Positions 55,985 through 64,000 of a stretch of DNA of 64,000 bases are shown here, in pieces. How positions within the stretch are numbered: the first letter of the stretch is position 1; each line of letters begins with the position of its first letter. The position numbers and the translations under genes were made by a program. The stretch spans positions 372,001 through 436,000 of the forward strand of contig DLHJ01000019.1 in NCBI GenBank assembly GCA_002483145.1. Direction: 5' to 3'. The notes beneath the pieces are model-generated. The model had not been told where the DNA came from and searched no databases. It saw nothing but the letters and a program-made list of their open reading frames with translations. The stretch is from Cellvibrio sp. UBA7671. Lineage in GTDB: Bacteria > Pseudomonadota > Gammaproteobacteria > Pseudomonadales > Cellvibrionaceae.

Positions 55985-57979
55985 TTATTGAGCTGATTTT
56001 TTATTGGCTTTGAATAACTCCACTGCTTTTTCAGCAAAATAAGTGTTGCTGCTTACCAAATCCCATCCATGTCCTTCTGACTGGATAATTCTAACGGGAA
56101 TATTCAGCTTTTTCTTCTCAACTAATTTTTTAAAGTCTTCAGCTTGTTCCTTCGGAATTATACTGTCTTGGTCACCGTGAAATACCAGCAGGGGAATTTT
56201 AATATCATCGACGCGTTGATAAGGCGAAATAGACTCTACAAATTTTTTGCCTTGCTGTTTAACACCGATCAAATCCTGCCAGAATTCATAAGCAAACCAG
56301 TGTTCTTCTTTTTTGTAATGTTTTAGCTGTTTATTTAAATCCAGCGGTGCTGCAGCCGAAACTGCGGCACTGTATAAATCAGGGTATTTAATTGCACTCA
56401 TGATTGCGGCATAACCACCGTAACTAAAGCCCAGTATATAAACCTGTGAAGGATCAACTTTATTTTCGTTGATAAGTGCTCGAACACCATCTGCGATATC
56501 CGCGAGCATTAGATCTGCTATTTGTTGTTTTCCTGCAATCAGATGCTGTACGCCATAGCCGGTAGAACCTCTAAAATTAGGTTCCAATACTGCAAAACCG
56601 CGCGTAGAAAAGTATTGCATATGGCCATCATACCCATAGTGGCTACGTGCAAATGGGCCTCCATGCGGCATTACTATCAATGGCCACTTTTTAGTGCTGC
56701 TTGTGGCTGGAGGTGTCAGGTACGACGTAATAGCTGTTCCATCCTGCGTTTTGTATTTATAGATTGAAGTATCCTTCATGTGGTCGGGACTTAACACATT
56801 GGAATAGTCTGTTTGTACTATCGCCTTGTTTTTAGCGGCGTCGAAAACAATCACTTTACCTTTGGTCTTGGAGTCACTACTGACGACTAATAATTTGTCT
56901 GCATTTTCGTTCCAGTCATAAATTATGTTGATTTGCCCAGGGTATTTTTTATCCAGTGTTTGCTGGTACTTTTTGAACCGTTCATCTAGCCACACTGTTT
57001 TATGCTTGTCAGCATTGTAGCTAAAACCTACTAATTTTCTATTTTTGTAGTCATAGTGAAGTGATACTCTTTCGTCGGGGCTGCCTACATCGTAGACAGG
57101 ATCACTGCCAATAACTTCGTGCGCATTGGTTGCATAGTTATATTTCACCAGCTGATATCTGTCTCCTGATGTTTTCTCAGAGAGATACATGGTGTCTTTT
57201 TCATAGCCTATCTCGTGAACTACAACAGAGCGGTTCAAATAGGATTTAGCATCGTAATTTAATTGGTAGCGTTGATTGGCGATATCGAGGCTCGCCAATT
57301 CCAGATCATCTTTGTCATTGACCAAACGATAAAATGAATGCTGTTCCTTTTTAATTTTTTCAATCAGGATAACTTTTCCGTCGCGATCAGTGTAAAGACC
57401 GTCAGCTTTTAGTTCTTCAGCATCATACAGGTCGGTTTTTTCGCCGGTATAAATGTTGATTTTATGCACATTGGCATGGCCATCGCTGTTATAGGAGAGA
57501 AACAATACATCTTCTTCATTGCCTCTGGGACGTTTTAATAGTGACCAATAGCGTAGGTTGTCCACAAAGGAAATGTAGCCTTTTACTTTATCTGCATCAT
57601 AAATGTTGCTGAGTAAGACGCGCAGGTCTGCCCCGTCCTGGTTGACAGAGTAGATAACACCGCTCAAACCAAAAACTAGTCTGCTATTGCTGATCCAGGT
57701 TAAATGTTCCGGTGAGTTTTTACTAACAGCGAACTCGTGTACTTCTACAAACTTATCCAGATCAGTGATCACTATATTGTAGGTTTGCGTGTACTTTCGA
57801 ATAAACGCCAGTTGTTTTCCGTCGGGAGATATACGGTAACTAAATTCGGTATTTTCTTTGAAAAAATTTTCGGCGGGGATTTGTGCTGGATCTGTTATTC
57901 CTTCTAATCCATACGCCGATGTGATGATGTTGGCATAACCAAACAGTAGGAAAAGAAACAGATATTTCAACCTTGTCAT
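55985..57979 (-). CDS. Secreted S9 family prolyl oligopeptidase-like serine peptidase
   Basis: This is a 664-residue exported protein with a signal peptide (YLFLFLLFGYANIITSAYG). About 390 residues of beta-propeller-type repeats are followed by an alpha/beta-hydrolase domain. The catalytic triad is visible: S519 (GFSYGGYAA), D605 (HGDQDSIIP) and H637 (SEGHGWD). Family members cleave short peptides, often releasing dipeptides or acyl-amino acids. TCAGGAGCAATT precedes the ATG. The downstream gap to the MaoC-type gene contains a run of eight G at 55976-55983. Confidence 0.93.
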   Translation of the reverse strand: MTRLKYLFLFLLFGYANIITSAYGLEGITDPAQIPAENFFKENTEFSYRISPDGKQLAFIRKYTQTYNIVITDLDKFVEVHEFAVSKNSPEHLTWISNSRLVFGLSGVIYSVNQDGADLRVLLSNIYDADKVKGYISFVDNLRYWSLLKRPRGNEEDVLFLSYNSDGHANVHKINIYTGEKTDLYDAEELKADGLYTDRDGKVILIEKIKKEQHSFYRLVNDKDDLELASLDIANQRYQLNYDAKSYLNRSVVVHEIGYEKDTMYLSEKTSGDRYQLVKYNYATNAHEVIGSDPVYDVGSPDERVSLHYDYKNRKLVGFSYNADKHKTVWLDERFKKYQQTLDKKYPGQINIIYDWNENADKLLVVSSDSKTKGKVIVFDAAKNKAIVQTDYSNVLSPDHMKDTSIYKYKTQDGTAITSYLTPPATSSTKKWPLIVMPHGGPFARSHYGYDGHMQYFSTRGFAVLEPNFRGSTGYGVQHLIAGKQQIADLMLADIADGVRALINENKVDPSQVYILGFSYGGYAAIMSAIKYPDLYSAAVSAAAPLDLNKQLKHYKKEEHWFAYEFWQDLIGVKQQGKKFVESISPYQRVDDIKIPLLVFHGDQDSIIPKEQAEDFKKLVEKKKLNIPVRIIQSEGHGWDLVSSNTYFAEKAVELFKANKKSAQ

Positions 57980-57998
57980 AATTGCTCCTGATGAGTCT

Positions 57999-58349
57999 TT
58001 ATTTTAAAAGAAGTTGCGCCGCTGATTTGCCCAGTTTTTTTACGATCAACGCATAAGAATTATCAATCATCCGTTTCACTTCGCTATCGGGAATTGAACC
58101 GTTGATAATCACTGTGTTCCAGTGTTTTTTGTTCATGTGATAGCCGGGTAGCACGGCATCAAAGACCATGTGCAGTTGCTCTGCTTCGGCGGGATCGCAT
58201 TTCAGGTTGATGCGCGCTTCATTATTTTCCATACCGATCAAGGCAAATATTTTGTCGCGCACTTTATAGACGGCAACCTCGGGGCCGAAGGGGAAAGCTT
58301 CGACGGCCTCGGGTTTGTTGAGCAGGTATTTTTTTACATCAAACGCCAT
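57999..58349 (-). CDS. MmcQ/YjbR family protein
   Basis: This 116-residue YjbR/CyaY-like fold protein reads VKKYLLNKPEAVEAFPFGPEVAVYKVRDKIFALIG, then HWNTVIINGSIPDSEVKRMIDNSYALIVKKL. The family is described as DNA-binding (double-wing) but its role is not established. It is 19 bases upstream of the S9 peptidase gene on the same strand, and rnt lies further upstream. GGGAGCGG precedes the ATG. Confidence 0.9.
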   Translation of the reverse strand: MAFDVKKYLLNKPEAVEAFPFGPEVAVYKVRDKIFALIGMENNEARINLKCDPAEAEQLHMVFDAVLPGYHMNKKHWNTVIINGSIPDSEVKRMIDNSYALIVKKLGKSAAQLLLK

Positions 58350-58377
58350 GTGTTTACCGCTCCCGGGAAACCATCAT

Positions 58378-59049
58378 TTATTCGGTTTCTTCGTCACCGT
58401 ACTCGTCGTCGGCTATCCAACCGCCCAATTCTTTCCAGCGATTCACAATCACGCAAAACAATTCCGCTGTTTTTTCCGCATCGTATGCGGCTGAATGGGC
58501 GGCACTGTTGCTGAATTCGATTCCTGCAACCTGACAGGTTTTGGCGAGAACGGTTTGGCCAAATGCGAGGCCGGCGAGGGTAGCCGTATCGAAGACCGAG
58601 AAGGGATGAAACGGGCTGCGTTTGATATTGCAGCGCTCAATCACGGCGTTGACGAAATTCAAATCGAAATGGGCGTTGTGGCCGACGATCACGGCGCGGG
58701 TGCAGCCGTTTTCTTTTACGGCGCGACGCACCGCGCTGAGCAAATCGGTCATTACCATCAATTCCGGTTCGGCCATACGCTCGGGGCAGTCGAGATCGAT
58801 ACCGGTAAAATCCAGTGCGGCTTGTTCGATGTTGGCGCCTTCAAAAGGCTCGACATGAAACGAAAAAGTTTCGTGGCGATGTAAATAGCCATCTTGGTCC
58901 ATGCGGATGGTGACGGCAGCGATTTCTAATAAGGCGTCGGTTTGTGCGTTAAAGCCGCCGGTTTCCACATCGACAATCACGGGCAAAAAGCCGCGAAAGC
59001 GTTGCGCCATAGGTGAATCAGGATCGCGGTTATTTTCAGGTGGATTCAC
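58378..59049 (-). CDS. rnt: Ribonuclease T
   Basis: This 223-residue DEDD-family 3'-5' exoribonuclease trims tRNA CCA ends and other stable RNA 3' termini. Exo motifs are present: RGFLPVIVDVETGGFNAQTDALLEIA (motif I), GHNAHFDLNFVNA (II) and HSAAYDAEKTAELF (III). The start is a GTG at 59049 with AAGGCGA upstream; ATG at 59010 is a shorter alternative. It sits just downstream of pyrC, as in Pseudomonas. Confidence 0.94.
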   Translation of the reverse strand: MNPPENNRDPDSPMAQRFRGFLPVIVDVETGGFNAQTDALLEIAAVTIRMDQDGYLHRHETFSFHVEPFEGANIEQAALDFTGIDLDCPERMAEPELMVMTDLLSAVRRAVKENGCTRAVIVGHNAHFDLNFVNAVIERCNIKRSPFHPFSVFDTATLAGLAFGQTVLAKTCQVAGIEFSNSAAHSAAYDAEKTAELFCVIVNRWKELGGWIADDEYGDEETE

Positions 59050-59058
59050 TTGTTCGCC

Positions 59059-60096
59059 TTAAGCAGTCTGTAACTGCCAACGTAAAATTTCACCGGCGCG
59101 CAGCGGCACCAGCGGTTGGTCGCCCAAGCTCAAAGTGTCAGGCACTTGCCAGTCTTGTTTGATCAGGGTGATGGTGTCGGTATTGCGTGGCAGACCATAA
59201 AAATCAGCGCCGAAATGGCTGGCGAAGGCTTCGAGTTTATCGAGCGCACCGGCATCTTCAAAGGCTTCGGCATAGAGTTCAATCGCTGCATAGGCAGTGT
59301 AACTACCGGCGCAACCGCAGGCGGCTTCTTTTTTGTCTTTGGCGTGGGGTGCAGAATCGGTACCCAAAAAGAATTTCGGGCTACCGCTGGTAGCTGCTTT
59401 GATCAGCGCTTGCTGATGCGTGCTGCGCTTCAAGATCGGCAGGCAGTAGTAGTGCGGGCGAATCCCGCCAGCGAGCATATGGTTGCGGTTGTAGAGCAGG
59501 TGATGCGCGGTAATAGTGGCCGCAACATTGCTGGGCGCCTCGGCAACAAACTGGGCAGCATCGGCGGTGGTGATATGTTCCAGTACCATGTTCAATGCGG
59601 GGAAATCTTTCACCACCTGGCTGAAAGTGCGGTCGAGGAAGACTTTTTCGCGGTCAAAAATATCAATCGCGCTGTCGGTTACTTCGCCATGCAACAAGAA
59701 GTGCATACCGGCGTTTTGCATAGCTGCCAGCACCGGGTAGATTTTTTTCAGGTCGGTTACGCCCGAGGCGGAGTTAGTGGTTGCACCGGCCGGATAAAGT
59801 TTGCAGGCGGTGACACCGTTGGCTTTGGCGATAGCGATCTCGGCTGGGTCGGTATTGTCGGTGAGGTAAAGCACCATTAGTGGCTCAAATTGGCTGCCCT
59901 TAGGGCGTGCGTCCAAAATGCGCTCTTTGTAAGCGAGCGCTTGCTCGGTATTCATTACCGGCGGCACCAGGTTGGGCATGACAATCGCGCGGGCAAACTG
60001 TTGTGCGGCATCACCCACTGTGCGGGTGAGAGCGGCACCATCGCGGAGGTGGATATGCCAATCGTCGGGGCGGGTAAGGGTTAGCTGCTGGGTCAT
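59059..60096 (-). CDS. pyrC: Dihydroorotase
   Basis: This 345-residue dihydroorotase carries out the third step of pyrimidine synthesis, cyclising carbamoyl aspartate to dihydroorotate. The zinc-binding [10 protein letters not shown] (H14, H16) opens the protein, and [16 protein letters not shown] carries the conserved Asp. The frame is open to 60222, but the ATG at 60096 gives the typical start and E. coli-like length. rnt follows 9 bases later on the same strand; motY is divergent. Confidence 0.95.
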   Translation of the reverse strand: MTQQLTLTRPDDWHIHLRDGAALTRTVGDAAQQFARAIVMPNLVPPVMNTEQALAYKERILDARPKGSQFEPLMVLYLTDNTDPAEIAIAKANGVTACKLYPAGATTNSASGVTDLKKIYPVLAAMQNAGMHFLLHGEVTDSAIDIFDREKVFLDRTFSQVVKDFPALNMVLEHITTADAAQFVAEAPSNVAATITAHHLLYNRNHMLAGGIRPHYYCLPILKRSTHQQALIKAATSGSPKFFLGTDSAPHAKDKKEAACGCAGSYTAYAAIELYAEAFEDAGALDKLEAFASHFGADFYGLPRNTDTITLIKQDWQVPDTLSLGDQPLVPLRAGEILRWQLQTA

Positions 60097-60279
60097 GGGG
60101 CAGGTTATTCCGTAAAAATAGACAGGCGTAACGGTTGAAAGTCGCCGCATGCTATCAAAATTGCCCCTTATCCGCAGCCTTAATTCGTGGTGGCTCCAGA
60201 TGATATTCGTCGCAGACTGCATTCCCCGGTTGGCTGGCTATACTGCAAAGACTCTCTCGTGCCATAACCGGATCGATTC

Positions 60280-61329
60280 ATGTTGTTGTCTGCCTCGCCT
60301 GCTTTAAAACCTGTGCTGATTAAGTTCCCGCTTGTGCTAGCGCTTCTTGGAGGTGCCCAGTGGTTGCAGGCACAGGTTTACAGCGCCAGTTTCTCTGACT
60401 CCCAATGGTCGGCGCAGTCGGGACCGTTTGCCTGTAGTCTCAACCATAAAATTCCCGGGTTTGGCAGTGCGCGTTTTACTCGTAATGCAAATGCTGCCGA
60501 ATTCTTGGAGCTGCTCCATACTAGTCAGGCATTTCCCGGAGGGGCTGTGCGTATTGAAACCATGCCACCCACGTGGCGCAGTGATATTAGCCCCTTGGTT
60601 CTTGGGCAGGCACAGAGCGTTGGTGGTGAGCCTTTGAAAATAACGGCAAATATTGCAGCGATAAAAGGCGCGCTGGAGCAGGGAACCAATGTGGTGGCCA
60701 GTAGCACGCAAATCAGTTCGGATGGCACCAGTTTGCGGGTGGCCCTAGCGGCACGGAATTTCGGCCCTGCTTCTGGTCAGTACCGCCAATGTATTGAGGG
60801 ATTGATCCCTTACACTTTCGACCAGTTGTCGCGCACTGTTATCAATTACGCCAACAATGCCGATGATCTCAACGCTGCTGCAAAAAGCCAGTTGGATAAG
60901 ATAGTCCGCTATACCAAAGCCGATCCCCGCGTGCTGGGGATTCTTATCGATGCCCACAGTGACAAACTGGCTACACCAGAGGCAGGGGAGGTAGTAACGC
61001 AGCGTCAGGCGGAACTGGTTGCGAGCTATCTGATCGACAAAGGAGTAGATGCTGGGACCATCACAATCCGCTGGCATGGCGATAAATTTCCTATTGCCAA
61101 TAATATGAACAAGGCTGGGCAGGCAAAAAACCGCCGGGTAACGGTGCGGCTGGAAAATGCGTCCACCCGTCAGGAGATGGACAAGAAAATTGCCGCCATT
61201 AAATTAGCAGAGCAAAAAGCGGCGGAAAAAACGGTAGGCCAATCCTCTGCCAGTAATTCCTCACTACCTTCCACGCTTGAGCAGTTGGAGCAGATGGTGG
61301 AGCAGCAGGATCTCACCAGTGGCAGATAA
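60280..61329 (+). CDS. motY: MotY-like flagellar T-ring / OmpA-C domain protein
   Basis: This 349-residue exported protein has a signal peptide (FPLVLALLGGAQWLQAQ). The MotY N-terminal domain (YSASFSDSQWSAQSGPFACSLNHKIPGFGSARFTR, with two Cys at C47 and later) precedes an OmpA-C-like peptidoglycan-binding domain (about 200-295: LGILIDAHSDKLA..., NRRVTVRLE). MotY stabilises the stator around polar flagellar motors. The rnt-pyrC-motY arrangement is the one found in Pseudomonas. A Glu/Gln-rich tail follows. It is the only flagellar gene in the window. Confidence 0.88.
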   Translation: MLLSASPALKPVLIKFPLVLALLGGAQWLQAQVYSASFSDSQWSAQSGPFACSLNHKIPGFGSARFTRNANAAEFLELLHTSQAFPGGAVRIETMPPTWRSDISPLVLGQAQSVGGEPLKITANIAAIKGALEQGTNVVASSTQISSDGTSLRVALAARNFGPASGQYRQCIEGLIPYTFDQLSRTVINYANNADDLNAAAKSQLDKIVRYTKADPRVLGILIDAHSDKLATPEAGEVVTQRQAELVASYLIDKGVDAGTITIRWHGDKFPIANNMNKAGQAKNRRVTVRLENASTRQEMDKKIAAIKLAEQKAAEKTVGQSSASNSSLPSTLEQLEQMVEQQDLTSGR

Positions 61330-61429
61330 CCAGATGCGCTGTTGATTGCCCCCAGCCTTTCTTTCGTCCCTTGCAATTTTTAACCACAATTCCCAAATCA
61401 TTCTTAACTCGGTATTTGTGCCGGGTTCG

Positions 61430-61456
61430 GAATTTTTTTATATCGTGTCAGTCTGA
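61430..61456 (+). promoter_or_regulatory. AlgU/sigma-E type promoter for mucD
   Basis: GAATTT (61430-61435) and TCTGA (61452-61456) are separated by 16 bases. The Pseudomonas AlgU consensus is GAACTT, 16-17 bases, TCTGA, so there is one mismatch. It is about 60 bases upstream of the mucD start codon. Confidence 0.7.
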
Positions 61457-61514
61457 AATTGCGAATCCAGATTACTTATGATCTGTTCGTTATCGTTTAA
61501 TTCAGGAGTCATCC

Positions 61515-62921
61515 ATGCATAAATTGATTGCCAGTTGGGCGAGTCTGGTCGCAGTAGTGACTATCAGCGTGTTGCCCTTCTCTAGTCGTGCGGCGGAGTT
61601 GCCGGACTTCACCCAACTGATTGAACAGCATGCTCCGGCTGTGGTGAAAATTACAGCGGAATCCAAAGGCGAAATCGCGCAAGCCCCGCAGCAATTACCG
61701 CCCAATATGGAGGGGTTACCCGATATTTTTCGCGAGTTGTTGGAGCGCCGCCAGATGCCGCGCGATCGGGGTTCACTCGGCTCAGGTTTTATTATTTCCA
61801 GTGATGGCTATGTGCTGACCAATGACCATGTGGTAACCAATATGGACACCATTACGGTGATCCTCAATGACCAGCGCGAATTTACAGCGACGCTGATTGG
61901 CAGCGATGAACGCTCTGATCTGGCGTTGCTGAAAGTGGATGCCAAAGGCTTGCCGACCCTGAGTTTGGCGAAAGATGAAACACTCAAAGTTGGTCAGTGG
62001 GTGGTTGCTATAGGCTCGCCCTTCGGGCTGGATTACTCCGCGAGTGCAGGTATTGTCAGTGCCATTGGTCGCAGCATTCCTTCGGCACATAGTGAAAGTA
62101 ATTATGTGCCATTCATCCAGACGGACGTTGCCATCAACCCCGGCAATTCCGGTGGGCCTTTGTTCAATATGAACGGCGAGGTGGTAGGTATTAACTCACA
62201 GATCTACTCGCCTAGCGGTGGTTCTGTCGGCCTTTCGTTTGCAATCCCGTCATCATTAGCTGTCGATGTGGTCGCCCAATTAAAAGAAAAAGGTCGTGTA
62301 GATCGTGGTTGGCTCGGGGTGATGATTCAGGATGTGGATAAGGATTTGGCCAGTTCGCTCGGTATGGATAAGCCCATGGGTGCTTTGATCAATGAAGTCG
62401 ATAGCGAGGGACCAGCTGCGAAATCGGGTTTGAAGGCGGGCGATTTAATTATCAAATTCAATGGCAATGCGGTACATAATTCCAGTGATTTGCCCTCTCT
62501 CGTGGGGCGTACTGCGCCTAAATCCAAGGTGCCGGTGGTCATTATGCGCAAAGGTAAAGAGCAGACAATTAATGTCACCGTGGGTATATTGCCGGTATCG
62601 CCTGCAGAAGCAGCGGTGCGTCCAGCTTCGGTCCCTTTGCAAAACTCGGCAGATGTACTTGGGTTGGTTGTCAGCCCTCTGGAGCAAAGCCAGCGTGGTG
62701 GTGCTGAGGCGGGTGTAGTCGTGCGCGATGTCAAACCCGGTAGCCCGGCAGCTGAAGCAGGTTTGCAGGCGGGTGATGTGATTACCCAACTGGCTTTCAG
62801 TGAGATTAAATCTACTGACGATTACGCCAGGATAGTCAAGACGCTTCCTAAAAATGAACCCAAGGCAATCCGGTTCTATCGCCAAAACCGCCCAGTCTTC
62901 AGGTCAGTGATAGTCAAATAA
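61515..62921 (+). CDS. mucD: DegP/MucD-type periplasmic serine protease
   Basis: This 468-residue Do-family protease has a signal peptide (ending SRAAE), a trypsin-like domain with catalytic H105 (TNDHVV), D135 (RSDLALL) and S212 (INPGNSGGP), and two PDZ domains (about 260-350 and 370-465). It degrades or refolds damaged envelope proteins; MucD in Pseudomonas restrains AlgU signalling. The usual algU-mucA-mucB genes are not adjacent. CAGGAGTCATCC precedes the ATG, and an AlgU-like promoter lies upstream. Confidence 0.94.
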   Translation: MHKLIASWASLVAVVTISVLPFSSRAAELPDFTQLIEQHAPAVVKITAESKGEIAQAPQQLPPNMEGLPDIFRELLERRQMPRDRGSLGSGFIISSDGYVLTNDHVVTNMDTITVILNDQREFTATLIGSDERSDLALLKVDAKGLPTLSLAKDETLKVGQWVVAIGSPFGLDYSASAGIVSAIGRSIPSAHSESNYVPFIQTDVAINPGNSGGPLFNMNGEVVGINSQIYSPSGGSVGLSFAIPSSLAVDVVAQLKEKGRVDRGWLGVMIQDVDKDLASSLGMDKPMGALINEVDSEGPAAKSGLKAGDLIIKFNGNAVHNSSDLPSLVGRTAPKSKVPVVIMRKGKEQTINVTVGILPVSPAEAAVRPASVPLQNSADVLGLVVSPLEQSQRGGAEAGVVVRDVKPGSPAAEAGLQAGDVITQLAFSEIKSTDDYARIVKTLPKNEPKAIRFYRQNRPVFRSVIVK

Positions 62922-62981
62922 TGGTTAGTTGCTTCAACCTTATTTTTTCAGCGGGTTGATCAATACCTCTGCAATAGTTCT

Positions 62982-63020
62982 CCCTGACAGCTCCGTTTTA
63001 CGAACTGTCAGGGTGTTTCT
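62982..63020 (+). terminator. Probable terminator or inverted repeat downstream of mucD
   Basis: CCCTGACAG (62982-62990) and CTGTCAGGG (63005-63013) form a perfect 9-bp stem with a 14-base loop, followed by TGTTTCT. The T tract is weak. Confidence 0.6.
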
Positions 63021-63130
63021 AAAATACCATCGTATGGGAACAAAAATACGGTAGGTGTTACTTTCCAGGTAACCTATTTTCTCATTGATTATGTTTATAT
63101 AGTTTATTTGACTATATGCTTATGGTTTTA

Positions 63131-63172
63131 TTGACAATAAATAGTCTCGACGGTATACATGTATACATCGAG
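63131..63172 (+). promoter_or_regulatory. Strong sigma-70-like promoter with overlapping palindrome for the xylanase
   Basis: TTGACA (63131-63136), a 17-base spacer and TATACA (63154-63159) form a near-consensus promoter. The perfect 14-bp palindrome GTATACATGTATAC (63153-63166) covers the -10. Outer arms CTCGA (63146-63150) and TCGAG (63168-63172) extend the dyad with slight asymmetry. This looks like an operator for a repressor. The leader to the xylanase ATG is about 145 bases. The rest of the 392-base gap holds only the hairpin at 62982-63020. Confidence 0.65.
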
Positions 63173-63313
63173 CACCGGGTGGTTTTAACAATAACAGCAA
63201 GCCTGTTTGGTTCTCGATATACACCTGTCCGCAACAGACAGGATCAACCTTGCAACAGTCCTCATCCTCTATGGGTGGTATTGGTTGAGAGGCTCAAAAA
63301 CGAGAGACTAATA

Positions 63314-64000
63314 ATGAAAATCACTGGCAAAAAAATCCTGACTTCACTAATCGGTGCTGCAGCCTTGTGTGTAACTGCAGTAAGTGCGCAAACCTTGAGT
63401 TCAAATTCTACCGGTACCAACAACGGTTTTTACTATACCTTTTGGAAAGATTCTGGCAGTGCCTCTATGACCTTACAGGCTGGCGGACGCTACACCTCGC
63501 AGTGGACCAGCAACACTAATAACTGGGTCGGTGGTAAAGGGTGGAATCCGGGTACCAGTTCGCGCGTGGTCAGCTACTCCGGTAATTACGGTGTCAGCAA
63601 CTCACAAAACTCCTATCTGGCATTTTATGGGTGGACCAGAAATCCGCTGATCGAGTATTACATCATTGAAAGCTACGGTTCATACAATCCGGCTTCCTGC
63701 TCGGGCGGTACTGACTACGGCAGTTTCACCAGCGATGGTGCTACCTACAATGTGCGGCGCTGTCTGCGCACCCAACAGCCTTCTATTGATGGCACGCAAA
63801 CCTTCTACCAATACTTCAGCGTGAGAAATCCGAAGAAAGGTTTTGGTAACATCTCCGGCACTATCACCTTTGCTAACCACGCCAACTTCTGGGCGAGCAA
63901 GGGTTTGAATCTGGGTAACCACGACTATCAAGTGTTGGCGACCGAAGGTTATCAAAGCACCGGCAGTTCTGATATCACCGTAAGTGCCGGTACCAGCGGT
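63314..64000 (+). CDS. GH11 endo-1,4-beta-xylanase (3' truncated by window edge)
   Basis: The frame starts at ATG 63314 and is still open at the window end. A signal peptide (ILTSLIGAAALCVTAVSAQ) precedes a GH11 beta-jelly-roll: NNGFYYTFWKDSG, GKGWNPG, AFYGWTRNPLIEYYIIESYG with the nucleophile Glu at residue 114, and VLATEGYQSTGSSDITV with the acid/base Glu at residue 211. It cleaves internal xylan linkages outside the cell. The sequence ends SAGTSG, which probably begins a linker to further modules such as CBMs, as in known Cellvibrio Xyn11 enzymes; those lie outside the window. Only a weak GAGAG precedes the ATG. Confidence 0.95.
   Translation, partial: MKITGKKILTSLIGAAALCVTAVSAQTLSSNSTGTNNGFYYTFWKDSGSASMTLQAGGRYTSQWTSNTNNWVGGKGWNPGTSSRVVSYSGNYGVSNSQNSYLAFYGWTRNPLIEYYIIESYGSYNPASCSGGTDYGSFTSDGATYNVRRCLRTQQPSIDGTQTFYQYFSVRNPKKGFGNISGTITFANHANFWASKGLNLGNHDYQVLATEGYQSTGSSDITVSAGTSG

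Noticed and set aside
60097-60222. N-terminal extension of dihydroorotase
   Set aside because: It is not part of the family; the [10 protein letters not shown] start follows the ATG at 60096.

Overview
The window looks like a chromosomal segment of a polysaccharide-degrading gammaproteobacterium, most likely Cellvibrio or a close relative. Four things point that way. The window opens inside a GH3/PA14 glycosidase. It contains a GH18 chitinase with CBM5-like domains joined by the Ser-rich linkers typical of that genus. It closes inside a GH11 xylanase. The housekeeping order (rnt-pyrC-motY, ccoNOQP-ccoGHIS) is Pseudomonas-like. I saw no rRNA, tRNA, CRISPR array, transposase or phage gene. Names come from reading protein motifs, not from database searches.

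Layout. 1-2042: 3' part of the GH3 enzyme. 2148-7500: AAA ATPase, ampD, ampE and yajQ, facing ampG and an alkyltransferase-like gene; AmpD, AmpE and AmpG belong to peptidoglycan recycling and beta-lactamase signalling. 7660-13405: DUF481 protein, fxsA, groES-groEL behind a heat-shock type promoter, sodB, and a membrane-anchored coiled-coil protein. 13480-17266: a dCache chemoreceptor and class I fumarase. 17564-29093: a long one-direction chemosensory cluster (small MCP, two STAS proteins, a receiver-PP2C-HATPase protein, cheY, cheA, cheW, PAS-MCP, cheR, cheD, cheB). 29117-31408: a convergent histidine-kinase-like protein that has lost its phospho-acceptor His. 31617-37761: phhB, can, sbcB, another dCache MCP, argG. 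37884-46894: an Anr/FNR box, then cbb3 oxidase genes ccoNOQP, assembly genes ccoGHIS and a TauE/SafE-like protein. 47053-51787: Omp85-like protein, gloA, selO, djlA. 51788-54249: a long regulatory region and a secreted chitinase gene interrupted by an in-frame TAG. 54440-62921: universal stress protein, MaoC hydratase, S9 peptidase, MmcQ/YjbR protein, rnt, pyrC, motY, mucD. 62922-64000: promoter region and 5' part of the GH11 xylanase.

How it works together. The chemosensory cluster combines a complete CheA/W/Y/R/B/D pathway with a partner-switching module (two STAS proteins and an RsbU/RsbW-like bifunctional protein). This suggests an output other than, or in addition to, flagellar motor control. 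Its PAS-MCP ends in a CheR/CheB-tether-like pentapeptide, and its CheA has four Gly-Phe-Phe motifs where a P2 domain is expected. The cbb3 block encodes the oxidase with its copper and heme assembly factors under apparent oxygen control. Both carbohydrase promoters (chitinase, xylanase) carry palindromes overlapping core promoter elements, consistent with substrate-responsive repression.

The most unusual points are the amber-interrupted but otherwise undecayed chitinase gene, the NagR/NagQ-like operator on its promoter, the pseudo-histidine kinase beside the che cluster, and the che/partner-switch combination.
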